Shown piece by piece: positions 56,563 to 64,000 of a stretch of 64,000 nt of DNA; position 1 is the stretch's first letter, and each line of letters opens with the position of its first letter. A program made the translations under genes and the position numbers. The notes beneath the pieces are model-generated. The model was not told where the DNA came from. It saw nothing but the letters and a program-made list of their open reading frames with translations, and did not search any database. The DNA comes from Clostridium sp. DL-VIII. Lineage in GTDB: Bacteria; Bacillota; Clostridia; Clostridiales; Clostridiaceae. Where the stretch lies: NCBI RefSeq assembly GCF_000230835.1, contig NZ_CM001240.1, positions 1,062,501-1,126,500 of the forward strand, read 5' to 3'.

Positions 56563-58164
56563 ATGCAGTGGATGATAAGTAATGGAACTATAGTTGATGG
56601 AAGTAAAAAGCAGGCGTATGTTGGAGATATTATAATAGAAGATTCTGTAATTAAAGAAATCGGAGAGTTAAGTAATAAAAAAGAAGAAATGAAGTATATA
56701 CTAGATGCTAAAGGGCAGGTTGTAGCACCAGGATTTATTGATACTCACAGTCATTCTGACCTGAAGATACTAAGTGACAGAGACATTAGACCTAAAATAT
56801 ATCAGGGAATAACCACTGAGGTTTTAGGGCAGGATGGTATATCAATGGCACCTTTACCTAAGAAATATATTAAGGACTGGAGAAAAAATTTAAGCGGACT
56901 TGAAGGGGACAGCGATGATATTTCATGGAATTATGAAACTGTTACGGATTATTTTCATGAAATTGAAACTAAAGGTCTCACATCTAATATATGTTATCTT
57001 GTTCCTCATGGTAATATCAGAATGGAAGCAATGGGGCTTTCAGCTGATAAAGCAGGTAAAGAGGAGCTTGAAAACATGAAGAGGATTTTAAGAAGAGAGC
57101 TTGAAGCAGGGGCAGCTGGATTATCTTCAGGTCTCATATATATTCCATGTGCTTATGGTGATACAGAAGAATTAATTGAACTTTGCAAGGTGGTTGCAGA
57201 ATATAATAAGATTTTCGTGGTACATCAGAGAAGCGAAGCAAATGAAATCATAGATTCTATGAAAGAGATAATCAGAATAGGAAGAGAAAGTAAAGTGAAA
57301 ATACACTTTTCTCATTTTAAGATATGTGGGAAGAATAACTGGGATAAAGCAGAGGAAATAATTTCACTTATGGAAGAAGCAGAGAAAGACGGCGTTAAGA
57401 TATCCTTTGATCAATATCCTTATGAAGCTGGAAGCACTATGTTAAGTGTTATAATTCCACCTTGGGTTCACAGCGGTGGAACTAACAAAATGCTTGAGAG
57501 AATCAAATCAGAAGAGTTGAGACCTAAGATAATAGAAGAAATCTACGAGACTAACTGCAACTGGGATAATTTCGTTGAATTTGCAGGCATTGATGGAATA
57601 TACATTACTTCAGTAAAAACTGATAAAAACAAAAATGTGATAGGCAAGAACTTAAAAGAACTAGGTGAAATGAGAGGAAAAGATCCAGTAGAAGCAACTT
57701 TAGATTTATTGATTGAGGAAGAAAATGCTGTAGGTATGATTGATTATTATGGTTCTGAGGAACTTGTAATTAAATTCATGAAGAGAAAAGAACAAAATTT
57801 TTGTACAGATGGATTGCTTGGAGGGAAGCCGCACCCAAGAGTATATGGTGCTTTTCCAAGAGGTCTTGGAAGATATGTAAGAGAACTTAAAGCCCTATCC
57901 TTAGAAGAAGCAGTGTATAAAATGACTTATAAGGCTGCAGAGACAATTGGAATAAAAGATAGAGGATATATTTCACCAGGCTTTAAAGCAGATATAGTCA
58001 TTTTTAATAAAGACGAGATAATAGATAAGGGAACGTTCATAGAACCAGAACAATATCCAGAAGGTATATCTTATGTGATTGTGAATGGAAATATTGTTAT
58101 AAAAAATGGTGAATACTCACAAGGAAATTATGGAACACTTATAAAGCAAATAAATGAAAACTAG
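56563..58164 (+). CDS. D-aminoacylase-type amidohydrolase
   Basis: A 533-residue member of the N-acyl-D-amino-acid deacylase family. PGFIDTHSHSD holds the first metal His pair, VVHQRSEANEI, KIHFSHFKICG and FCTDGLLG follow, and the C-terminal FKADIVIFNKD is the usual beta-sandwich return. ATG at 56563 has GGAAGG about eight bases before it. It lies between ygeY and the nucleotidyltransferase. It probably hydrolyses an acylated or cyclic amide intermediate. Confidence 0.88.
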   Translation: MQWMISNGTIVDGSKKQAYVGDIIIEDSVIKEIGELSNKKEEMKYILDAKGQVVAPGFIDTHSHSDLKILSDRDIRPKIYQGITTEVLGQDGISMAPLPKKYIKDWRKNLSGLEGDSDDISWNYETVTDYFHEIETKGLTSNICYLVPHGNIRMEAMGLSADKAGKEELENMKRILRRELEAGAAGLSSGLIYIPCAYGDTEELIELCKVVAEYNKIFVVHQRSEANEIIDSMKEIIRIGRESKVKIHFSHFKICGKNNWDKAEEIISLMEEAEKDGVKISFDQYPYEAGSTMLSVIIPPWVHSGGTNKMLERIKSEELRPKIIEEIYETNCNWDNFVEFAGIDGIYITSVKTDKNKNVIGKNLKELGEMRGKDPVEATLDLLIEEENAVGMIDYYGSEELVIKFMKRKEQNFCTDGLLGGKPHPRVYGAFPRGLGRYVRELKALSLEEAVYKMTYKAAETIGIKDRGYISPGFKADIVIFNKDEIIDKGTFIEPEQYPEGISYVIVNGNIVIKNGEYSQGNYGTLIKQINEN

Positions 58165-58200
58165 TAAATTGGCACAAAACATGAGGAAAGAAGAATTTAT

Positions 58201-58779
58201 ATGGGTGTAGATGGAGTTATACTTGCAGCTGGATATTCAAGCAGGGCTAATGCCTTTAAAATGGAACTGGAAATTAATAAAAAGGCGATATTACAAAGGT
58301 GCATAGAGTCTTTATATGATGAATGCGATAAAATAATAGTAGTCAGCGGCTACAAAAACGAAAAGATAAACAAGTTAGTTGAAGGCTATGCTAAGGTAAA
58401 AGTAGTATATAATGAAGAATTTCATAAAGGAATGTTTAGCTCTGTAAAAAAGGGAATACGAAGTGTTACTCAGGATAGATTTTTGCTTACTCCTGGAGAT
58501 TATCCGTTAATAAGTAAAGAGGTAGTTAAAAAAATAATAAAAGAGAAAAATGACATAGTTATTCCGAGTTATAATAACAAAGGCGGACATCCAATTTTGT
58601 TAAGCAGCTCACTTATAAATGATATATTAGCTGAAGATGAAGGTTCTAATTTAAAAATATATTTAAGTAAAAAGAAATGCTCATATTTAAATATAGATGA
58701 CATAGGAATTTTAATGGATGTTGACACTGATGAGGATTATGAATCTGTAAAAGAAACTCTAATAAAAAAATCATATTGA
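58201..58779 (+). CDS. Molybdenum cofactor nucleotidyltransferase (MocA type)
   Basis: A 192-residue NTP transferase. ILAAGYSSRANAFKMEL is the nucleotide-binding loop, PGDYPLISKEVV the metal site and GGHPILL the substrate segment. MocA/MobA-type enzymes add CMP or GMP to molybdopterin for xanthine dehydrogenases, fitting the molybdenum subunit at 62924. It ends the first block; leader unit 2 follows. Confidence 0.88.
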   Translation: MGVDGVILAAGYSSRANAFKMELEINKKAILQRCIESLYDECDKIIVVSGYKNEKINKLVEGYAKVKVVYNEEFHKGMFSSVKKGIRSVTQDRFLLTPGDYPLISKEVVKKIIKEKNDIVIPSYNNKGGHPILLSSSLINDILAEDEGSNLKIYLSKKKCSYLNIDDIGILMDVDTDEDYESVKETLIKKSY

Positions 58780-58797
58780 AAAGATTTTTTAATATTA

Positions 58798-58909
58798 TTG
58801 ACTTTTGTGTTAATAAAGATATATAATTTTTAATAAAAGTAAAAAAATTAATTTAAATTAAACGGACAAAGAGGTCTTATTTCTGAAATTGGAAATGAGG
58901 CCTCTTTTT
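58798..58909 (+). promoter_or_regulatory. Promoter-leader-terminator unit 2
   Basis: TTGACT (58798-58803) and TATAAT (58822-58827), an AT-rich leader, then GGACAAAGAGGTC and a terminator: AGAGGTCTTATTTC (58870-58883) with GAAATGAGGCCTCT (58892-58905), T tract, TTTTGCATA. The ACRAMGAGGTC word, terminator and following TTGCATA resemble unit 1. It precedes hydantoinase by about 145 bp. Confidence 0.6.
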
Positions 58910-59052
58910 GCATATACATAGGTATTGGAAATTTCAAGTTACATCATAAAAATTCGAAATTTTGCTGCTTAAAGTCAGTTGAAAATATAGATTAAAAGTA
59001 ATAAGTTATATTACCAAATATTAAAATTAAATATAGGAAGGAGGAGATATTA

Positions 59053-60345
59053 TTGTTTGATTTAGGAATATTAAATGGACGATTATATTTAAATGGAAGT
59101 TTTACTCAAAGTAATCTCTATATAAAAAATGGAGTGATAGATACCATAACAAAATCTGATTTGGAAAGCACAGAAAAATATGATGCAAAAGGGAAAATGG
59201 TATTGCCAGGTTTTATAGATGCACATGTACATTTTAATTTAGGAGCTAAAGCCAATGTATCGGAAGATGATTTCTTTAGTGGATCTAAGAAAGCTGCAAT
59301 GGGAGGAATAACAACATTTATAGATTTTTTAGATCCAATTAAAGATGTTAGTCAATTGGATGAAGCTTTTAATAACAGATATGAACTTGCTAAAAAGAGT
59401 GTAATAGATTATGGATTTCATGTGACTCTTGGAAATCCAGAAGGAGAGGTCAGAGATCTTTTAAATAAAAGCTGCCTGCTTGGAATGCCAACTGTAAAAC
59501 TATTTACAACCTATGCTTCAACTAATAGGCAGACAAAAGATTATTATATCGATGAGCTGCTTAAATATTCTAAACAAGCTAAAGTGAGAATATTAGTTCA
59601 TGCGGAAAACAATGACATGATAAAAGAGAAAAATGTTTTAGTAAAAGATCATGAAAGTTCAAGACCTGCAATTTCAGAAATTACTGAAGTCTTAAAACTT
59701 GCTGAAATGGCACGATATAGGGATGGTCTTCTATATATAGTTCATACTAATTGCGGGACAACCCTTGAAAGAATAAAAGAAATCTATTCTAAGCAATTAC
59801 ATTCATCAATAATATTAGAAAGTGCACCTCATTACTTTAAATTTAATTCCTTATTATATGAAAAAGAAGATGGATATTTATATACTATGACTCCTCCACT
59901 AAGAAGTGAAGAAGAGAGAGTAAAGCTGATTAATAACATAGATGCAATTGATGTAATAGGTACGGACCATTGTCCATATCCAAAAAGGTTAAAAAATAAG
60001 AAATATACAAGTGAAATTCCTATGGGCATTGATGGAGTGAAATATTCGTTCCTAAATATGTTTACTCTTTTTGGAGAAGATATAATCCCTAAGTTTACAG
60101 CAGAGCCTTCAAAAATACATGGCTTATATCCTAAAAAGGGATTATTAATGCCAGGCAGTGATGGAGATATAGTAATCTTTGATCCAAATAAAATAACAAG
60201 AGTAGTTGATGATAACTCTGTATATAATGGCGAAGTTTTAAAGGGGGAAATAACTGCAACGATTTCTAAAGGAAAATTCATAGTTAAAGAAGGAAAATTT
60301 TTGGGAGGACAAGGTCAATATCTAGCAAGGAGGTTAGAAATATGA
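59053..60345 (+). CDS. D-hydantoinase / dihydropyrimidinase-type enzyme
   Basis: A 430-residue cyclic amidohydrolase. PGFIDAHVHFN has the first metal His pair, PTVKLFTTYAS the Lys that is carboxylated to bridge two metals, LVHAEN and IVHTNCGTT further His ligands, and VIGTDHCPY the Asp. TTG start, with GGAGGAG eight bases before it; no ATG fits. The stop overlaps the ssnA start by four bases. It opens ring amides formed in purine or pyrimidine breakdown. Confidence 0.92.
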   Translation: MFDLGILNGRLYLNGSFTQSNLYIKNGVIDTITKSDLESTEKYDAKGKMVLPGFIDAHVHFNLGAKANVSEDDFFSGSKKAAMGGITTFIDFLDPIKDVSQLDEAFNNRYELAKKSVIDYGFHVTLGNPEGEVRDLLNKSCLLGMPTVKLFTTYASTNRQTKDYYIDELLKYSKQAKVRILVHAENNDMIKEKNVLVKDHESSRPAISEITEVLKLAEMARYRDGLLYIVHTNCGTTLERIKEIYSKQLHSSIILESAPHYFKFNSLLYEKEDGYLYTMTPPLRSEEERVKLINNIDAIDVIGTDHCPYPKRLKNKKYTSEIPMGIDGVKYSFLNMFTLFGEDIIPKFTAEPSKIHGLYPKKGLLMPGSDGDIVIFDPNKITRVVDDNSVYNGEVLKGEITATISKGKFIVKEGKFLGGQGQYLARRLEI

Positions 60346-61637
60346 TTAAGGCGTTAATAAATGCTAGGATATTCAATTATGATTCTTTAAAAGAAAATTC
60401 TTATGTGCTGTTTAATAAACAGATAATAGAAATTGGTTCGATGGAAAATTTTAAAGGAGCAGATGAAGTTTTTGATTGTAACAATCAGATTGTAATGCCT
60501 GGATTTGTGAATTGTCACAGCCATATATATTCGACTTTTGCTAGAGGCTGGATTACAGAGTTTAATCCTAAAAATTTTGTGGAACTCTTAGAGCAGATGT
60601 GGTGGAAGCTAGATGGAGTTCTTGAAGAAAAAGATATTTATTATAGTGGAATTGTAAGTGGAATGGAATTTATAAAAAATGGAATCACAACTGTAGTTGA
60701 TCATCATGCCAGTGGAAAAATCAGAGGAAGTTTAAATTTATTAAAAAGAGCTCTATGTGATTACTTGGGAATAAGAGGAGTATTCTGTTTTGAGAGTAGT
60801 GAAAGATTTCCTATAGATGAATGTATTGAGGAAAATTTAGAGTTTGGCAAAAATATCACAAACATGGAAAGAGGATTGTTTGGAATGCATGCCTGTTTAA
60901 CCTTAAGTGATGAAGCTTTAAAGAAGATAGCAAAAGAAAGTGAAGGAATGCCAATTCATATACATGTTGCAGAAAGTGATGAAGATAATATAGACAGCAT
61001 CAAAAAGTATAATAAGACTCCAATTGAAAGATTAGAAGAATATGGACTGCTTAGAGAAAATTCAATTTTATCTCATTGTATATATTTGACGGAGAAAGAT
61101 ATGGATATTCTAGCAAAGCACAAAATCTATGTGGCTTTAAACCCAACTTCTAACCTTAATAATGCAGTAGGACTTGCAGATGTATTAGAGCTTGAAAAGA
61201 GAAATATAAAATGCATTTTAGGTAATGATGGATTAGGATTCAATCTAACTAGAGAAATGTTAAATCTATTGTTTGGTATGCATCTAAAATATAAAAGTCC
61301 TACAGCATACTCACTGAATAATCTTAAAAAGGTTATAGAAAATAATTATGAATATGCAGGCAAGATTTTAAACTGTAAGCTTGGAAAAATTGAACAAGGA
61401 TACGAAGCGGATTTTTTAACTTTAGAATATAATGCGCCTACACCAATGAATGAGGATAATCTATTTGGACATTTTTTCTATGGAATGTTGGATAATTTTA
61501 AGCCTAAAAATGTCTGGTGCAACGGAAAGATTAAATTAAAAGACTATAAACTATTGGAAGACGAAGAAAAGATATACGCAGAAGCAAGAAAAATAGCTAA
61601 AGAAGTTTGGAGTAAGACTCAAAAAAGTACTAAATAA
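60342..61637 (+). CDS. ssnA: SsnA-type aminohydrolase
   Basis: A 431-residue amidohydrolase of the chlorohydrolase/guanine-deaminase group. PGFVNCHSHIYSTFARG holds the metal His pair, HIHVAESDED, LSHCIYLTEKD and LGNDGLGFN the other sites. SsnA proteins are tied to selenium- and molybdenum-dependent purine use, but the reaction is not settled. Translationally coupled to hydantoinase through ATGA at 60342-60345. Confidence 0.94.
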   Translation: MIKALINARIFNYDSLKENSYVLFNKQIIEIGSMENFKGADEVFDCNNQIVMPGFVNCHSHIYSTFARGWITEFNPKNFVELLEQMWWKLDGVLEEKDIYYSGIVSGMEFIKNGITTVVDHHASGKIRGSLNLLKRALCDYLGIRGVFCFESSERFPIDECIEENLEFGKNITNMERGLFGMHACLTLSDEALKKIAKESEGMPIHIHVAESDEDNIDSIKKYNKTPIERLEEYGLLRENSILSHCIYLTEKDMDILAKHKIYVALNPTSNLNNAVGLADVLELEKRNIKCILGNDGLGFNLTREMLNLLFGMHLKYKSPTAYSLNNLKKVIENNYEYAGKILNCKLGKIEQGYEADFLTLEYNAPTPMNEDNLFGHFFYGMLDNFKPKNVWCNGKIKLKDYKLLEDEEKIYAEARKIAKEVWSKTQKSTK

Positions 61638-61707
61638 CAATTTTGATAATTATGCTCCAGGGATACAAAAGAAAGCAATATGTTTATTGAAGATAAGGAG
61701 AAATAAT

Positions 61708-62793
61708 ATGAATTTAAATACAAGCCTAAGTGGAATAAATTTTGAAAATCCGCTGATGCCAGCGTCAGGACCATTAGTTGGTGATAGTGAAAAAATGAAG
61801 ATAATATCAAATTTTGGAGTTGGAGGAATTGTTACAAAAACAATATCCAGCAAAGGTGCAGAAGTAGTTAGACCATGCATATTTGGAGGACAAAACTTCA
61901 TCATGAATGCTGAATTGTGGTCAGAATATAATCCAGAACTATGGATAGATAAGTTTCTTCCAGAGATAAAGGCAGAAATAAAGAAGCCGTTATTCGTAAG
62001 CGTTGGGTATTCAAAAGAGGACATGGATAATCTAATACCTAAACTTGATAAATTTGCAGATGCTTTTGAAATTTCCACTCATTATGTGGGTAAGGATTTA
62101 ACAACAATAAAAGAAACCTTAATGACCATAAGAAAGCATACGAAGAAGCCAGTTTATATGAAAATGAGTCCTCATATACCAGATCCAGTTGGATTTGCAA
62201 AAATGGTCATAGAAAATGGAGGAAATGGAGTTGTAGCTATTAACTCCTTAGGGCCAAGCATGAAGATTGATGCAGCGGCTAGACAGGTTTTGCTAGGGAA
62301 TAAGGAAGGCGAAGTATGGACTTCAGGACCAGCAATAAAACCAATAGCACTAGCTCTGATTCATAAGATTAAGAAAGCGGTGCCACAATGTGAAATCATA
62401 GGGGTTGGAGGAATAGCCAGTGCAGAAGATGTCATAGAATTCTTACTTGCTGGAGCTAGTGCGGTTCAAATGCTATCTGCTGCAATGCTTAAAGGGAAAG
62501 ATTTATATAAGAAGATAATTGATGAACTTCCAAGTGCATTAGAGAAGTTTGGATTTAACTCTGTAGAGGAAGTGCTAAATACTGAATTGCAAACTGGTAA
62601 TGTAAAATACGACCCTATTTATCCAACAATTAATTATGATAAATGTGTTAATTGTAAATTATGTGAAAATGCCTGTCCATATTTTGCAATCAGTACTCAG
62701 GAAAATAAAGTAACGGTAGATACAAGTAAATGTTTTGGTTGCGGACTATGTGAATCAAGATGTCCAAAGAAGGCAATTCAAAATGTGTTTTAA
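61708..62793 (+). CDS. PreA-like dihydropyrimidine dehydrogenase with two Fe-S clusters
   Basis: A 361-residue protein. A dihydroorotate-dehydrogenase-type FMN barrel (NPLMPASGPLVGD, YMKMSPHIPDP, GVGGIASAEDVIEF) is followed by a ferredoxin-type tail with two CxxCxxCxxxCP sets (CVNCKLCENACP and CFGCGLCESRCP). It reduces or oxidises a pyrimidine-like ring with electrons passed through the Fe-S tail. ATG at 61708 has AAGGAG upstream. It sits between ssnA and the molybdenum subunit. Confidence 0.9.
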   Translation: MNLNTSLSGINFENPLMPASGPLVGDSEKMKIISNFGVGGIVTKTISSKGAEVVRPCIFGGQNFIMNAELWSEYNPELWIDKFLPEIKAEIKKPLFVSVGYSKEDMDNLIPKLDKFADAFEISTHYVGKDLTTIKETLMTIRKHTKKPVYMKMSPHIPDPVGFAKMVIENGGNGVVAINSLGPSMKIDAAARQVLLGNKEGEVWTSGPAIKPIALALIHKIKKAVPQCEIIGVGGIASAEDVIEFLLAGASAVQMLSAAMLKGKDLYKKIIDELPSALEKFGFNSVEEVLNTELQTGNVKYDPIYPTINYDKCVNCKLCENACPYFAISTQENKVTVDTSKCFGCGLCESRCPKKAIQNVF

Positions 62794-62923
62794 GGGTTAA
62801 TTGCAAATTATAAAGGTATAAGAGTATAAGGCACAATAAAATAAATGATTTTTGTGAGAAATTCCGTAAAGAAATTTCATCATTAACTGTTAATTGTCAA
62901 TTGCTAATTGGAGGATTTGGCTT

Positions 62924-64000
62924 ATGGATGATATAAGAAAGTCAGTTATAAAAGCTGATCATAAAATTAAGGTGGATGGAAGTGCTAAATATATAGCAGA
63001 TATTAAATTTAAAGACAGTTTATATGCCAAAACATTGCGTTCAGAAAAAGCTAAAGCAGTCATAAAGAATATCATTATTCCAGAATTAAAGGATGGATAT
63101 TATATTGTTGAGGCAAAAGACGTCCCAGGAGTAAATAAGGTAAAGATAATTCAAAATGATATGCCGGTTTTTTCAGATAAAGAAGTGAATTATATAGGGG
63201 AGCCTATACTTTTAGTAGTAGGTCCTGAACTTGAAGAAATAATTAATGTTTTAAAAGCTATTAAGGTTGAATATGAAGAAGTCACTCCTGTTTTTGATAT
63301 GAAAAATTCTAAAGACATAATTGATAAGTATGAATATGAAAAGGGAGATATAGAAGAAGTAATTAAAGAGTCTTCAAGAATTATTGAAGAAGAATTTTAT
63401 ACAGGATACCAAGAACAAGCTTATTTAGAGACTCAAGGATTAGTAGGAACTTATGAAGATGGAAAGATTTCTGTGTATGGGACTATGCAATGTCCATATT
63501 ATGTTAAGGGAGCAGTGGTACAAGCATTAGGCTGCGAAGAAGATATGGCTAGAATTGTTCAAACTACAACTGGAGGCGGGTTTGGAGGTAAGGAAGATTA
63601 TCCTTCTCTACTAGGAGCACAAGTTGCAGTAGCTGCTTATAAAATTAAAAAGCCGGTGAGATTAATTTTAGATAGAATTGAGGATATGTCATTTACTACC
63701 AAAAGGCATCCGGCATTGTTAACTTATAAAACAGTTTTTGATAAAGATAATAAAATAATTGGAATGGATGTAGAGATCATATTAAATGGTGGCGCTTATG
63801 CGACAGTATCTGGAGTTGTACTGCAAAGGGCTTTGTTAGCTGCAATAGGAGTTTATAAAATACCAAATGTCAGGGTTAAGGGACGTGTAGTTAGAACTAA
63901 TACTGTACCTACAGGAGCCTTCAGGGGCTTTGGAGGTCCACAGAGCATCTTTGGAATTGAAACACATATGGCTCATATAGCAAAAGAAATAGGATGTACA
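62924..64000 (+). CDS. Xanthine-dehydrogenase-type molybdenum subunit, N-terminal part
   Basis: The frame is open from ATG 62924 (GGAGG upstream) to the window edge, 359 codons. It starts VIKADHKIKVDGSAKYIADI, the Ald_Xan_dh_C domain, then YQEQAYLETQG, TTTGGGFGGKED (molybdopterin contact) and GAFRGFGGPQ, all diagnostic. No N-terminal 2Fe-2S or FAD domain, so those parts must be separate proteins. It hydroxylates purines such as xanthine or hypoxanthine. The C-terminal half lies outside the window. Confidence 0.93.
   Translation, partial: MDDIRKSVIKADHKIKVDGSAKYIADIKFKDSLYAKTLRSEKAKAVIKNIIIPELKDGYYIVEAKDVPGVNKVKIIQNDMPVFSDKEVNYIGEPILLVVGPELEEIINVLKAIKVEYEEVTPVFDMKNSKDIIDKYEYEKGDIEEVIKESSRIIEEEFYTGYQEQAYLETQGLVGTYEDGKISVYGTMQCPYYVKGAVVQALGCEEDMARIVQTTTGGGFGGKEDYPSLLGAQVAVAAYKIKKPVRLILDRIEDMSFTTKRHPALLTYKTVFDKDNKIIGMDVEIILNGGAYATVSGVVLQRALLAAIGVYKIPNVRVKGRVVRTNTVPTGAFRGFGGPQSIFGIETHMAHIAKEIGCT

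Overview
The window comes from a low-GC clostridium. The AT-rich sequence, strong AGGAGG-type ribosome binding sites, choline-binding-type cell-wall repeats and purine-fermentation genes all point to Clostridium sensu stricto, probably a solventogenic C. beijerinckii-like species. The species is inference. No rRNA or tRNA gene was seen.

Region 1 (1-21.6 kb) opens with the tail of a GH1 6-phospho-beta-glucosidase. It continues as a redox and electrophile-stress island: three iron-type alcohol dehydrogenases, three exported flavodoxin-domain proteins (one carrying wall repeats, two lipoproteins), three FMN-reductase-like proteins, an aldo-keto reductase, an SDR, a cupin, a carboxymuconolactone-decarboxylase-like protein, an alpha/beta hydrolase, a cyclopropane-fatty-acid synthase, a phospholipid-methyltransferase-like protein and a TVP38-type membrane protein. 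Two AdhR-like MerR regulators sit in it. Five MerR-type promoters (19-bp spacers, TTG-start -35 boxes over dyads) lie before the reductase genes, so much of the island is probably one regulon. An MFS gene is frameshifted, and several remnants and repeats fill the gaps.

Region 2 (22-27.6 kb) is a sugar cluster: a PRD-domain regulator, a broken HAD phosphatase, two Gfo/Idh/MocA oxidoreductases and ribose-5-phosphate isomerase A. An inactivated IS3-family element follows (27.7-29.0 kb).

Region 3 (29.1-50 kb) is accessory DNA. Its most notable content is a large structured non-coding RNA of about 670-690 nt, present twice in opposite orientation (29457-30142 on +, 36443-37108 on -). Helices are conserved between the copies by compensatory changes. 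The 3' end of the first copy is duplicated on the far side of an acetyltransferase gene, and a small fragment lies near 18.5 kb. Around and between the copies are an Xre-ImmA protease pair, a wall-binding protein, small phage- or plasmid-like proteins, a YvrJ protein, a UviA/TcdR-like sigma factor, a cell-wall amidase with a late stop codon, a retropepsin-like pair, a two-gene cassette (methyltransferase-like protein plus tandem DUF262 protein) that looks like a defence system, a small HTH/membrane-protein pair, and a HipA-like kinase/DUF3037 pair. No capsid, terminase, portal or integrase gene is present.

Region 4 (50-64 kb) is a purine/amino-acid catabolic cluster: an Old Yellow Enzyme, an Xre-cupin regulator, diaminopropionate ammonia-lyase, guanine deaminase, YgeY hydrolase, a D-aminoacylase-type amidohydrolase, a MobA/MocA-type nucleotidyltransferase, hydantoinase, SsnA, a PreA-like Fe-S dehydrogenase and the start of a xanthine-dehydrogenase-type molybdenum subunit. 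Two short promoter-leader-terminator units (51892-52002 and 58798-58909) precede its two gene groups and look like attenuators or riboswitch-type controls.
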